Positions 18,193 through 26,283 are shown, counted from the first letter of the stretch. The stretch is 64,000 bases of DNA from Acherontichlamydia pituitae (GCA_019634675.1 JAHCAX010000001.1:496001-560000), one strand, 5' to 3'. The notes: generated by a model from the sequence alone, not told the origin. Made by a program: numbers and translations.

Positions 18193-20002
18193 GGGCGACC
18201 ATCAATACAGAGATATCGGCAGGCGAAACGCCGGAGATCCTTGATGCCTGTCCGAGATTGACAGGCTGGACTCGGCACAGCTTATCTTTGGCCTCGTTGC
18301 TCAAGCCCTTGACCTCGCGGAAATTGAATGTCGAAGGGATCGCTATCGTCTCGATCGATTCGAGCTTGGCAGCTTCATTGGCTTGCCTTTCAATATAGCC
18401 TGCGTATTTCAGATAAAGCTCGATCTGGGTGTTGACCTCAACGCCATGGTCCATGACAGCTTCTGGGAATTCGAGCTGCATTCGCGTATAAGAATAATCG
18501 GGACGGCAAAGGAGTTGGGCCAAGGAATACCCTTTTCCACCCACTTGCTTAAAGCTTTTCGAAAATCGAAGCATCTCGCCATGCAGGGTTTTTTCTTTGG
18601 CGGTAAGCTTCTGGTAGCGGGACTCATCGACAAGTCCTGCTTCATATCCGTACTTGCGCAGACGGAGGTCGGCATTGTCCTGACGCAGGAGGAGGCGATG
18701 TTCCGCCCGGCTTGTGAACATCCGGTAAGGCTCGTCGAGGTCTTTAGAAATCAGCTCATCGATCATGACGCCGATATAAGCTTCCGAGCGTTTCAATATC
18801 AAGGGAGGCCTGCCTGCTACCTTTAAAGCGGCATTGATCCCGGCGATCAGTCCTTGGCCGGCGGCCTCTTCATAGCCTGTCGTCCCGTTGATCTGGCCGG
18901 CGAAAAAGAGTCCTTCGATCAGCTTGGTCTCCAATGTGAGCTGCAGCTGTCCGCTCTTTACATAGTCGTACTCGATCGCATAAGCAGGGCGCATCACCTC
19001 GGCCTTTTCCAGGCCGGCTACCGTATGGAGCATCTTGAGCTGCACATCGAACGGCAAGGAGGAGGAGATCCCGTTGACATAGATCTCTTCAGTTCCAAGT
19101 CCTTCAGGCTCAAGGAATAGCTGGTGCCTTTCCTTATCGGCAAAGCGGACCATCTTGTCCTCGATGGAAGGGCAGTAGCGGGGGCCTATCCCCTTGATCT
19201 GTCCTGAATACATGGGGCTGTGGTGGAGGTTATCCAACACCACTTTTTTCGTCTCACCATTAGTATAGGTGATATGGCAGGGCACCTGGGGAAGTCCCAG
19301 ACCTTCAGGTTCGTCGTAGGAAAAACGGACTCCGGCGTCGCCTGGCTGCTCTTCAAGCTGGGAAAAATCGACGCTCCGGCGGTTGATCCGAGGCGGGGTG
19401 CCCGTTTTCAGCCTTCCCAAGCGGAAACCAAGCTCCTCTAGATGCGCAGAAAGTCCGACCGAGGGCTTATCTCCAGCCCTTCCTCCTGCAAAATGGGTGC
19501 TGCCGATGTGGATCAACCCCCTCATGAAAGTCCCCGAAGAGACGATCACTGTCTTTCCGCGGTAGGCGATCCCCTCCAAGGTCCCAACGCCGACGATTTT
19601 TCCATCTTCGATGATGAGTGATTCGGTAGTCCCTTGCTTGATGAACAAATTGGGAACCTTTTCCAGGCGATGCTTCATTGCAGCGGCATAGGCAAACTTG
19701 TCGGCTTGGGCCCTTGGCGACCAGACGGCTGGGCCTTTTGAGGCGTTGAGCATCCGGAACTGGATCCCCGTTTGATCGGTCACTTTGCCCATGATCCCGC
19801 CAAGCGCATCGATCTCGCGGACGATATGTCCCTTGGCAGTCCCGCCGACGGCAGGATTGCAGCTCATTTTGGCAATCGTGTCGAGGTTCATCGTCAACAG
19901 GAGCGTGCTTGCTCCGATTTTTGCCGCAGCATGGGCAGCCTCGCAGCCTGCGTGGCCGGCGCCTACAACGATGACATCATATTCTTCTGGATAAGTCCAC
20001 AT
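18152..20002 (-). CDS. mnmG: tRNA uridine-5-carboxymethylaminomethyl(34) synthesis enzyme MnmG (GidA)
   Basis: This 616-residue FAD enzyme works with MnmE to modify U34 of certain tRNAs. The N-terminal dinucleotide-binding motif VVGAGHAGCEAA is near residue 11; CNPAVGGTAKGH, the GRLKTGTPPR motif and the late IEYDYV and GQINGTTGYEEAAGQG segments are all present, as is the C-terminal helical domain. The ORF can be extended to 20026, but MWTYPEEYDV at 20002 matches the family start. The length is normal for the family. Its last 41 bases overlap the convergent giant gene, an unusually long tail-to-tail overlap. Confidence 0.96.
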   Translation of the reverse strand: MWTYPEEYDVIVVGAGHAGCEAAHAAAKIGASTLLLTMNLDTIAKMSCNPAVGGTAKGHIVREIDALGGIMGKVTDQTGIQFRMLNASKGPAVWSPRAQADKFAYAAAMKHRLEKVPNLFIKQGTTESLIIEDGKIVGVGTLEGIAYRGKTVIVSSGTFMRGLIHIGSTHFAGGRAGDKPSVGLSAHLEELGFRLGRLKTGTPPRINRRSVDFSQLEEQPGDAGVRFSYDEPEGLGLPQVPCHITYTNGETKKVVLDNLHHSPMYSGQIKGIGPRYCPSIEDKMVRFADKERHQLFLEPEGLGTEEIYVNGISSSLPFDVQLKMLHTVAGLEKAEVMRPAYAIEYDYVKSGQLQLTLETKLIEGLFFAGQINGTTGYEEAAGQGLIAGINAALKVAGRPPLILKRSEAYIGVMIDELISKDLDEPYRMFTSRAEHRLLLRQDNADLRLRKYGYEAGLVDESRYQKLTAKEKTLHGEMLRFSKSFKQVGGKGYSLAQLLCRPDYSYTRMQLEFPEAVMDHGVEVNTQIELYLKYAGYIERQANEAAKLESIETIAIPSTFNFREVKGLSNEAKDKLCRVQPVNLGQASRISGVSPADISVLMVALKTKVHNGHLSQT

Positions 20003-20024
20003 GGTGATAAAAAATCTTAAGCAC

Positions 20025-20061
20025 AAAAAGCCCCATCTTTTTCAAAGAGATGAAGCTTTTT
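20025..20061 (-). terminator. stem-loop terminator between the small ribosomal peptide gene and mnmG
   Basis: The arms AAAAAGC...CATCT and AGATG...GCTTTTT pair around a nine-base loop with a 2x2 internal mismatch. It lies about 40 bases downstream of the 28-residue gene on the minus strand and ends in a T run in that direction. Confidence 0.6.
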
Positions 20062-20098
20062 ACATTGAAATAACGGAGAAGAAAATTAACTAACTTTC

Positions 20099-20185
20099 TT
20101 ACTTCTTATGTCGATCGCGACGTCGTCGTTTCTTTCTTTTGTGCTTTGCAATCTTAGCTCGACGCTTCTTCTTTACTGAGGCCAT
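20099..20185 (-). CDS. 28-residue basic ribosomal peptide, bS22/AURKAIP1-COX24-like
   Basis: The peptide begins MASVKKKRRAKIAKHKRKK and continues with four Arg, then DRHKK. More than half of its residues are Lys/Arg. This matches the short bacterial AURKAIP1/COX24-domain peptides (typically MxSVxKKRRxKMxKHKxRK...), which associate with the small ribosomal subunit. AGTGACTTTTTC lies upstream, so the Shine-Dalgarno is weak. It has its own candidate promoter (20244-20273) and its own terminator (20025-20061). It is below usual ORF length cut-offs. Confidence 0.85.
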   Translation of the reverse strand: MASVKKKRRAKIAKHKRKKRRRRDRHKK

Positions 20186-20243
20186 GAAAAAGTCACTCCT
20201 ATTCAAAAAACTACTTCAATAATGAGACATAAAAATATGTGCT

Positions 20244-20273
20244 AGTTTACACAGAATTTCGAGAAAAAGTAAA
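20244..20273 (-). promoter_or_regulatory. candidate promoter of the small ribosomal peptide gene
   Basis: On the minus strand TTTACT (20273-20268) is followed after 18 bases by TAAACT (20249-20244), about 60 bases upstream of the start codon. The CTAGTTTA context of the -10 box recurs in front of tRNA-Ser. Unverified. Confidence 0.4.
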
Positions 20274-20322
20274 GTTCTTATCCTGGAATTCGATTGAATT
20301 GAAATAATTTTTATTGATTAAA

Positions 20323-20337
20323 CGGCTTCAAAAGCCG
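20323..20337 (-). terminator. possible terminator downstream of dnaB
   Basis: CGGCTT and AAGCCG form a six-pair stem with a three-base loop, about 120 bases after the dnaB stop. On the minus strand it is followed by a TTT-rich stretch. The rest of 20186-20455 shows no ORF. Confidence 0.4.
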
Positions 20338-20455
20338 GTTGTGGATTCCATTATTTCAAGACAAGCCTAGCCATAAAGTTAAGAAAAACAGAACAGGATA
20401 ATAGGATGGTCAGGATAGGAACTTCACCGCTTCTCAAATTCAGCCGTTAATTTTG

Positions 20456-22534
20456 CTAGCCGTTGGGAGAGAAGGCCGCAAAGGCCTCATCATTGTTCGA
20501 GGTTCCAGAAGAACTTGTGTGCATGGGCGAATAATTGGCAAATTGGGCAAGCTCCTTGCGATAGGTCAAGTTGACGCTTCCGACAGCCCCATGCCTGTTC
20601 TTTGCAACGATCAGTTCCGCAAGACCTGGCTTGTCGAACGGGTCGTAATACTCTCTTCTCAGCAAGAACATCACGATGTCGCTGTCCTGCTCGATACTGT
20701 TATGAACAATAATTCCGTTTGAAACAAAATTGTGAACATTTTCAACAGTCGCGTCATATACATCTTCAACACCAAGTTCTTCAATCGATCGGATTTCATC
20801 CCATATCACTTCAGAATGGGCGGCATTATAAATTTGAGGAGAGGGGAGGACCTGATAAAGAGCTTGCATCCGGTTTCGTGAAATACCCGATTTGAATAGA
20901 GCCGTACCACAATAAGAAGTGTTCAAACCTGCGCATACTTCTCTCCACCCGAGGTTGAATTCCTCTTTGACTTTTTTAATAGAAATAACGTCTAGATGAG
21001 TGTTAGGGCTGCTTGAAAAAAGCTTTTTGTCTGGAACACCGATTTTATCTCCAGCCTGTAACTTTTCTAGAGAGATCCACTCTCCAAATTTTAGGAAGGG
21101 GTGGTTTGCGCTTGCCTTAATCGACCGACCTGAACGTGTGGTCAACATGAATGTTTTTTTCTTTCCCGAATAAAAGGCTTTGATCATTCGGTGTTTTCCC
21201 ATCTTCAGATTTTCATCAACAGCATGAACAAATATGGGTGTTTGCACTTGTCTTTCTGCCAGCTCTTTGATTGTATGGAGTTTTCCAGTATTAGCATCTT
21301 GTATGACCGAGTCGCCGGTCAAGCAGCCCGATTCGCGCAGATCGCTCATCATGGGTCTGTGCCCTTGCCGTTCTTCGACTTTGCGGGAGAGCTGCGAGAG
21401 GCAGATGATCGGCAGATTGATCTCGCGCGCAAGGGTCTTCATCATCCGCGAAATTTCTGAAATTTCATTTTGCCGATTTTCTGCGTTGCGGGAAAGTCCC
21501 GATCCGGAAATAAGCTGCAGATAGTCGACGATGAGAAGCGAGATGTTATAGCTCTCTTTCATTCTTCTGGCGCGGGCGCGCAGATCGGTGATCTTTAGTC
21601 CTGGCTGATCGTCGATCACGATCGTTCCCTTCATCATCGAATTGACGGCTGCTACGACCCGTTGGTATTCGACGCCGTTTAGCGAGCCTGTCTTGATCTT
21701 GTCCGATTCCACTTCAGACTGGGAGCAGATCATACGATGGATCAGCTGTTCTGCTGTCATCTCGAGGGAAAAAATCCCGACGGGGAGATCGTTTTTGAAG
21801 GCGACGTTCTCTGCGATATTGAGGGCAAGCGCAGTCTTTCCCATCGCTGGCCGTGCGGCGAGGATCATCAGGTTCGAGTTGCCAAGACCGTTGATCATCC
21901 GGTCCAAGTCCATGAAGTGGGTAGGCACTCCTGTGATGCCAAGATCTTCCGGGCCCCGTTGGATGAACTTTTCTTGCCGCAGTTGGAGCTCTTTAAGGAA
22001 AGGGAGCTGGGACATCGATTTGACGCCGCTGAGGATATCCCTTAGCAGCATGCCGGCGCCAGAGGATGCCGTCTGACTGATCGTAAAAAATTTCGCCTGC
22101 GCGTCATCAAGGGTTGCCTGGACATCTTCCGGATCGTTCAGGGCATTTTTTTCGACCTCTTGCGCTGCGGTGATCATCCTGCGTAAGATCGATTTGCTTC
22201 GGACCAGCTCGACATATTCTTCGACGTACGCGGAGGTCCCTGCATATTGGGCAAGCGTGGTCAGGTAGCTAATTCCGCCGACAGCTTTCAGCTTGTCCTG
22301 TCTTTTTAATTCTTCCGAGATCAGATGGACGTCGGCAGGGCGGTCGCTCCGGTAAGCGCTCTTCAAAGTTTGGAAAATAATTTTGTGCTCTGTGAAATAA
22401 AAATCGGCATCGTCTAAGGCGTCAGCGCCAATGTTGAGGCTGTTGACGCTTGTCAGCATGCAGCCAAGGACCATCATCTCCGATTCTTTGGTATGGGGAG
22501 CGATTTTCACTTTTGGAGAGGATGTTTCTGTCAT
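20456..22534 (-). CDS. dnaB: replicative DNA helicase DnaB containing a mini-intein
   Basis: The 692-residue precursor is DnaB (helicase loader-binding N-domain, RecA-like motor) split by an intein at residues 404-612. The spliced product would be 483 residues, the normal DnaB length. The Walker A motif ARPAMGKTAL has its Lys at 233; IVDYLQL (Walker B) and LRESG precede the insertion, and SIEQDSD, then KNRHG, follow it. DnaB is a hexameric 5'-3' helicase at the replication fork. Excision is needed because the insertion sits in the motor domain. The gene appears monocistronic. Confidence 0.95.
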   Translation of the reverse strand: MTETSSPKVKIAPHTKESEMMVLGCMLTSVNSLNIGADALDDADFYFTEHKIIFQTLKSAYRSDRPADVHLISEELKRQDKLKAVGGISYLTTLAQYAGTSAYVEEYVELVRSKSILRRMITAAQEVEKNALNDPEDVQATLDDAQAKFFTISQTASSGAGMLLRDILSGVKSMSQLPFLKELQLRQEKFIQRGPEDLGITGVPTHFMDLDRMINGLGNSNLMILAARPAMGKTALALNIAENVAFKNDLPVGIFSLEMTAEQLIHRMICSQSEVESDKIKTGSLNGVEYQRVVAAVNSMMKGTIVIDDQPGLKITDLRARARRMKESYNISLLIVDYLQLISGSGLSRNAENRQNEISEISRMMKTLAREINLPIICLSQLSRKVEERQGHRPMMSDLRESGCLTGDSVIQDANTGKLHTIKELAERQVQTPIFVHAVDENLKMGKHRMIKAFYSGKKKTFMLTTRSGRSIKASANHPFLKFGEWISLEKLQAGDKIGVPDKKLFSSSPNTHLDVISIKKVKEEFNLGWREVCAGLNTSYCGTALFKSGISRNRMQALYQVLPSPQIYNAAHSEVIWDEIRSIEELGVEDVYDATVENVHNFVSNGIIVHNSIEQDSDIVMFLLRREYYDPFDKPGLAELIVAKNRHGAVGSVNLTYRKELAQFANYSPMHTSSSGTSNNDEAFAAFSPNG
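20699..21325 (-). other. DnaB mini-intein (209 residues), no homing endonuclease
   Basis: The insert starts at Cys404 (block A: CLTGDSVIQD), has block B TRSGRSIKASANHPFL with the conserved His, and ends with block F (VEDVYDATVENVHNF) and block G IIVHN, followed by Ser+1. All nucleophiles for protein splicing (Cys1, block-B His, penultimate His, terminal Asn, Ser+1) are present. The insertion point, LRESG/SIEQD, is that of the Synechocystis DnaB intein. There are no LAGLIDADG motifs; only about 60 residues link the splicing halves, so it is a naturally minimised intein. Confidence 0.93.
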
Positions 22535-22658
22535 AATGCTCCGTGATTAGAACCGAGGATGTCGGTTAGCTAAGTATCTTCAGCAGATCATATTTTGGCA
22601 ATGGTCTGTTCCTAGTACCCAGCCTCATCAATTTTTAATGGTCTTTGGCTCAGATTTT

Positions 22659-23378
22659 TTATGACTTGTCCAAAGTAAGAATAGTTCCTGTTCCAATTTT
22701 ATAAAAAGAATCCTGAAAGGCTTGCCGAAACCGTTCAATGGCTAAGCTTCCGGTACAATGGCAAGGGGCCGCTATTTGCACTTTCAAGGCTTTAAATTGG
22801 TCCACGACTTCATCAATTTGCCTTTGTTTATTGCGAAACAAATGGAATCCTCCCAAGACAAGATGAATGGGTTGCTTCAGACGCTTTTGAGCTTCCTGCA
22901 GCAACTGGATGATTCCAGGGTGCGCGCAGCCTGTGATAACCGCTAAACCTTTCAGTGTTTCTATTAAGAGAGCTTGCTCATAGAGAAAAAGTCCTCCCTT
23001 TAAAACTAAGGAATAAACTCCACAGCCGATCTCCTTAAAGTCTTCAACTCTTTCTGTTTGGATCGTAGAAGGAGTTTTTTTGGATGGAAACTTTTTTGGC
23101 AGGAAAAGGCGGCTATCTTTTTTAAGTTTTGCAACCACCTCTTCAAACCCAGCAATATGATCGGAATGTTTGTGGGAATAGACGACGTCGGTGATCTCGT
23201 CGCAGCAAATGTTTAATTTTTGAAGATTAGAAAAGAAAGCTTGAGAATCCGCTCCTGTATCAAAAAGGATTTTGCGCGGGCCTAAGTCGACTAAGCAAGA
23301 GAATCCCCATCCCTCTTGCAAGCTTTCATCCGCCTTGCAATTATCATAGATAATTTTAATCGTGATTTGGTCCATCAT
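22659..23378 (-). CDS. MBL-fold metallo-hydrolase (COG1237-like)
   Basis: This 239-residue protein has the metallo-beta-lactamase metal-binding motif SHKHSDH near residue 66, an early LFDTGAD segment, VITGCAHPG and a late APCHCTG histidine motif. It resembles the COG1237 group often annotated as 7,8-dihydropterin-6-methyl-4-(beta-D-ribofuranosyl)-aminobenzene-5'-phosphate synthase, a name that should not be taken as function. No signal peptide is present, so it is cytoplasmic. MM gives two adjacent possible starts. It stands alone between dnaB and the tRNA. Confidence 0.8.
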   Translation of the reverse strand: MMDQITIKIIYDNCKADESLQEGWGFSCLVDLGPRKILFDTGADSQAFFSNLQKLNICCDEITDVVYSHKHSDHIAGFEEVVAKLKKDSRLFLPKKFPSKKTPSTIQTERVEDFKEIGCGVYSLVLKGGLFLYEQALLIETLKGLAVITGCAHPGIIQLLQEAQKRLKQPIHLVLGGFHLFRNKQRQIDEVVDQFKALKVQIAAPCHCTGSLAIERFRQAFQDSFYKIGTGTILTLDKS

Positions 23379-23437
23379 TAATCCTTTTTACAAGTCAGTA
23401 TAGATGACGGCTGCTTCATTTGGTGAAATTTTTTAGA

Positions 23438-23610
23438 TATACACATCGCGGTTCAAAAATTGGTTTTGGCTTTGCTGGCATCCCAGACTTTGATCCTGTC
23501 TGCATCGGCCATGTGTATTCACATGCCCTGTTTCGGCAACGGCTAAAGCCTGGCCCAAATTCTAGGCGTTAGCTTTGACAAATTCCAATTTTTGAATCAC
23601 TCTGTGTATA
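23438..23610. repeat. imperfect 173-bp palindrome (MITE-like or structured RNA)
   Basis: The two ends, starting TATACACA and ending TGTGTATA, are imperfect inverted repeats of about 40 bases that include a TTCAAAAATTGG block matched on the other arm. The arms converge on a CATGTG-TATT-CACATG hairpin near 23523. No ORF lies inside and no clear target-site duplication flanks it. It sits just downstream of tRNA-Ser in transcript orientation. It could be a small non-autonomous element or a long terminator-like hairpin. Confidence 0.5.
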
Positions 23611-23627
23611 AGCAAAAGAAAAACAAC

Positions 23628-23715
23628 GGAAAGAGTGGGATTTGAACCCACGGTACCCTTTGAGGGGTACGCGTCCTTAGCAGGGACGTGCCTTCGGCCA
23701 CTCAGCCATCTTTCC
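23628..23715 (-). tRNA. tRNA-Ser (anticodon GCU)
   Basis: The minus strand folds as an 88-base class II tRNA: acceptor GGAAAGA paired with TCTTTCC, D-arm with GAGTGGCCGAAGGC, anticodon stem CGTCC/GGACG with loop CTGCTAA (anticodon GCU), a long variable arm TACCCCTCAAAGGGTA and a T-arm with GGTTCAAATCC. The long variable arm is diagnostic of Ser among candidates with this anticodon. CCA is not encoded. It reads AGC/AGU codons. Confidence 0.96.
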
Positions 23716-23734
23716 ATCGAAAAGAAAGTGCGCT

Positions 23735-23763
23735 AGTTTATCAAGTCTAGATTTTCCCAGCAA
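23735..23763 (-). promoter_or_regulatory. candidate promoter of tRNA-Ser
   Basis: On the minus strand TTGCTG (23763-23758) and TAAACT (23740-23735) are separated by exactly 17 bases and sit about 20 bases upstream of the mature tRNA 5' end. Confidence 0.5.
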
Positions 23764-23786
23764 GGATCGTCTCGAATTCCAAAAAT

Positions 23787-24602
23787 TTATAGAGGCTTGC
23801 CGTTGAGAGCGTTCCAATGGCTCGTGTGGATCGATCCGTCGGGGTTTTGGACAACGATGCAATGGACGGGCAAATAGACATCGGAAGTTCTCCGGATGGC
23901 GAACTCATTGCCGAATGCTGCCCTCGTGATTTTTTCAATTTGGGAAAACGAAAAGGCTTTTGCGGCCCGGATCGCATTGCGATGGGGCTTGGTCACCAGC
24001 CGTTCATCCAGCTTTGTGGAAGGGAGGATTTTGAGTTTCGGGTTTTCAAGGTGGAGGCGGTAGTAGTTCCCTGTTTGGACGATCAGCTGTTTGCGGCGGC
24101 AGCTGTCGACCCATGCGTCAAGGACGTCGTTGTCGACATTCAGCGCTTTGGAAAGGCCTTGCCGATCGCTCGAGCCCCCTTTTTTAGCCAAGGTATTGAT
24201 GACCCGGAACTCTTGCCGGTCGGTATTGGCATTGATGCAATCTCCAAAACCGTGGGTCTTCTCCCAGTGCTTGGTGTCGAGGACCATCTCTCCATCGGTC
24301 AAGTCCCAAAGGATCACCCCTTCCTTGGTCTTATGATCGGAGACGATGTACTTCACATCGAGAAGCAGATAGGGATAGAACTTAAGCGAAGGCTCTAAAT
24401 ACTTGTGCCGGTTGTCTTTGAGCAGGTCTTTCCGGTGCATCTCCATGATCTGCTCGGCAGAGTAGCGGATTTCCAGCGTATGAAAGGACCCGGTGTTGAG
24501 GATTTCCTCAACCTTGTTCTTGAGATCCGGACGTGAATCGCTCATCCACCACAGGCTGTATCCAGCCATGCCAAGCGCAACGAGCCCTAAGATGATCCGC
24601 AT
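23787..24602 (-). CDS. membrane-anchored protein of unknown function
   Basis: This 271-residue protein begins with one hydrophobic segment (IILGLVALGMAGYSLWWM, residues 3-20) that could be an uncleaved anchor, leaving a ~250-residue soluble domain probably in the periplasm. The domain has a charged helical start (SAEQIMEMHRKD), a LLDVKYIV strand and a WDLTDGEMVLDTKHW segment; residues ~135-190 look like a winged-helix-type module (LSKALNVDNDVLDAWVDSC). I recognise no catalytic motif. It resembles proteins conserved among chlamydiae, but I cannot assign a name. It ends shortly before the tRNA-Ser promoter. Confidence 0.65.
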   Translation of the reverse strand: MRIILGLVALGMAGYSLWWMSDSRPDLKNKVEEILNTGSFHTLEIRYSAEQIMEMHRKDLLKDNRHKYLEPSLKFYPYLLLDVKYIVSDHKTKEGVILWDLTDGEMVLDTKHWEKTHGFGDCINANTDRQEFRVINTLAKKGGSSDRQGLSKALNVDNDVLDAWVDSCRRKQLIVQTGNYYRLHLENPKLKILPSTKLDERLVTKPHRNAIRAAKAFSFSQIEKITRAAFGNEFAIRRTSDVYLPVHCIVVQNPDGSIHTSHWNALNGKPL

Positions 24603-24706
24603 GGTTCCTTCCAGGGGTATTCCATCCTTCAGTCTACCCTGTTGTTCATTTTTTTGCTATCGAGCCGGTTGATCTGGTGCATAAATCGAGGCGGGGGTAT
24701 CATTAT

Positions 24707-24886
24707 CTCGACTTTGTACATGTTTGATCTGAGTGCCTCGAAATATTTGCTTTCGAGGGCGTTTATTTAAACGGGAAGGGGTTTTTAACCCCTTCCCGTT
24801 TAAATAAATCGACCAGTTCGGCCAAAGGACGAACGATCGAGAGTAAATAGGCGAAGCAGGCGGATCAAAAAATGTGCAAAGTCGAG
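24707..24886 (+). mobile_element. MITE copy 1 (~180 bp) with 5-bp target duplication ATTAT
   Basis: The element starts CTCGACTTTG and ends CAAAGTCGAG, is flanked by ATTAT on both sides (24702-24706 and 24887-24891), and has a perfect central hairpin of 22-base arms around TTT (24762-24808). A second stem, CCTCGAAA/TTTCGAGG, lies at 24737-24759. A second copy in reverse orientation is at 40994-41172. It has no coding capacity, so it must be mobilised in trans by a transposase not in this window. Its right end supplies a spurious ATG for the next gene. Confidence 0.9.
24762..24808. repeat. perfect 47-bp palindrome at the MITE core
   Basis: Two 22-base arms (TTTATTTAAACGGGAAGGGG plus TT, and its complement) flank a TTT loop. 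The same palindrome occurs in the copy at 41071-41117. It could act as a bidirectional terminator or as a processed double-stranded RNA hairpin. Confidence 0.9.
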
Positions 24887-24916
24887 ATTATAGGCATTCA
24901 GTTTAGGATAACGCCT

Positions 24917-25783
24917 GTGAAACAGTATTTATTTCTTTTTTTGGCCTTTTTAGCCTGCTGCCAGACCCAGAAGGATAAAATCCCTCCAGCCGCAGTTTAC
25001 GACCAATCTTCTATCTCAGCTTTTTTTGAGCAGGCGGCAAGCGATGATAAAGTCTTTCACGACTTTAAACGCTCGCCTATTTTTAATATCGTCCAAGAGA
25101 ATGCTTCCTACGAACAAGGGCTCGCCTCGCTGAATTTGATCTTAGAGAAATTTCCTAGGCTTTTTGAAAGATTGGACAAGCTTCGTAGCAATGATGCGAT
25201 TGGATCGCCTCGGGTTTACCCATATGATAAAGTTGGAGAGTTTTCACCGGTCACCCTCCACTATATCGCTTTATGTGGGAAGATTGAAGAGAAGATGGGG
25301 GATTTAGAGGGAAAGGATGTTGTCCAGATCGGCGCAGGATATGGCGGATTGTGCCGGGTCCTGTATGAGCTGCACACTTTTAAAAGTTACACGATCATCG
25401 ATATCCCTGCAGCGCTGAAACTGACAGAGCGTTATTTAGCGGAGTCGGGCGTCCATGGCGTCAGGCTCATTGCGGTAAAAGATCTCAAAGAAGAGGTCCA
25501 TGCTGACCTTGTCATTAGCGATGCCAGTTTTTTTGAGAGCAGCAAAGTTTCCCAAGATCATTTGATCGCAAAGGTTGCTGTCCATGCTGATTCAGGGTTT
25601 TTCTTTGGCCGGCCTATGCCTAAGCATGTCGGAATCGTCCCTTATAGCCCCAAAGAAATCAGAAGAAAATTGTCTAAAACGGGGATCGAGGCGTCGATTG
25701 AATTAGAAGAAAACCTTCCTAGTTTAAGTTCTTTTAATCTTTTCTGGAAAAAAAGTTCGATTTCTGCAGACAATATTCAGTAA
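24917..25783 (+). CDS. sugar O-methyltransferase-like protein with lipoprotein-type signal
   Basis: An ATG at 24872 exists, but its first codons lie inside the MITE end. A GTG at 24917, eight bases after AGGA, gives MKQYLFLFLAFLACCQTQ, a lipoprotein-like signal with Cys near residues 13-14 (288 residues). The core has a Rossmann SAM-binding motif, VVQIGAGYGGLCR, followed by YTIIDIPAALKLTERYL, as in the putative sugar O-methyltransferase family (NanM-type). A methyltransferase outside the cytoplasm would lack SAM unless released elsewhere, which makes the signal noteworthy. It is the first gene of a four-gene same-strand group. Confidence 0.7.
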   Translation: MKQYLFLFLAFLACCQTQKDKIPPAAVYDQSSISAFFEQAASDDKVFHDFKRSPIFNIVQENASYEQGLASLNLILEKFPRLFERLDKLRSNDAIGSPRVYPYDKVGEFSPVTLHYIALCGKIEEKMGDLEGKDVVQIGAGYGGLCRVLYELHTFKSYTIIDIPAALKLTERYLAESGVHGVRLIAVKDLKEEVHADLVISDASFFESSKVSQDHLIAKVAVHADSGFFFGRPMPKHVGIVPYSPKEIRRKLSKTGIEASIELEENLPSLSSFNLFWKKSSISADNIQ

Positions 25784-25821
25784 CACTCTAACAGCTAAAC
25801 CAAGGAGCTTGAGTAAATAAT

Positions 25822-26283
25822 ATGATCAGATTTTGCATTTTTGTCCTTTCCGTCCTTTGTTGCTTTTCATCATCCCTATTTGCATCGGCCCAGTCTGAAA
25901 TCGATGCTGCCGAAATTTATCATTTTAAAGGGGTCCACTTTCTAGCTAGCTACTGCGACTGCGATCAAGAAGCGTTAACTGATTTAGAGGCATTGCAACA
26001 GGCGATGCTGACAGCCGTTGAACAATGCGGCGCAACCATTTTAAATGAATCCCACTACGTCTTCCCTCCCCATGGGCTCACAATGGTCATCCTCCTTTCT
26101 GAAAGCCATGCGAGCATACACACTTATCCAGAACATGGGTCTTGCTTTGTCGACCTCTTCACATGCGGGGAAAAATGCTCTTCAGAAAAGTTCGACGCGG
26201 CCCTAAGAGAGTATCTAAAGCCAAAGAATGTGAACCAACGCACCTTTGTGCGAAAGCAAGATATCCATGATCCACAGCTCTAA
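25822..26283 (+). CDS. speH: S-adenosylmethionine decarboxylase proenzyme with signal peptide
   Basis: This 153-residue protein has a typical Sec signal (FCIFVLSVLCCFSSSLFASA) ahead of a full-length SpeH-type AdoMetDC of about 130 residues. The self-cleavage site is E94/S95 in SESHASIHTYPEHG, which generates the pyruvoyl group, and the catalytic Cys115 lies in LFTCG. The enzyme makes decarboxylated SAM for spermidine synthesis and is normally cytoplasmic; an export signal is highly unusual. The start is well supported by CAAGGAG upstream. No spermidine synthase is in the window. The downstream PRTase begins 35 bases after the stop. Confidence 0.88.
   Translation: MIRFCIFVLSVLCCFSSSLFASAQSEIDAAEIYHFKGVHFLASYCDCDQEALTDLEALQQAMLTAVEQCGATILNESHYVFPPHGLTMVILLSESHASIHTYPEHGSCFVDLFTCGEKCSSEKFDAALREYLKPKNVNQRTFVRKQDIHDPQL

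Noticed and set aside
24762..24808. ordinary rho-independent terminator
   Set aside because: The hairpin is part of a larger element with TIRs and target duplications that occurs twice, so it is better explained as a MITE core.
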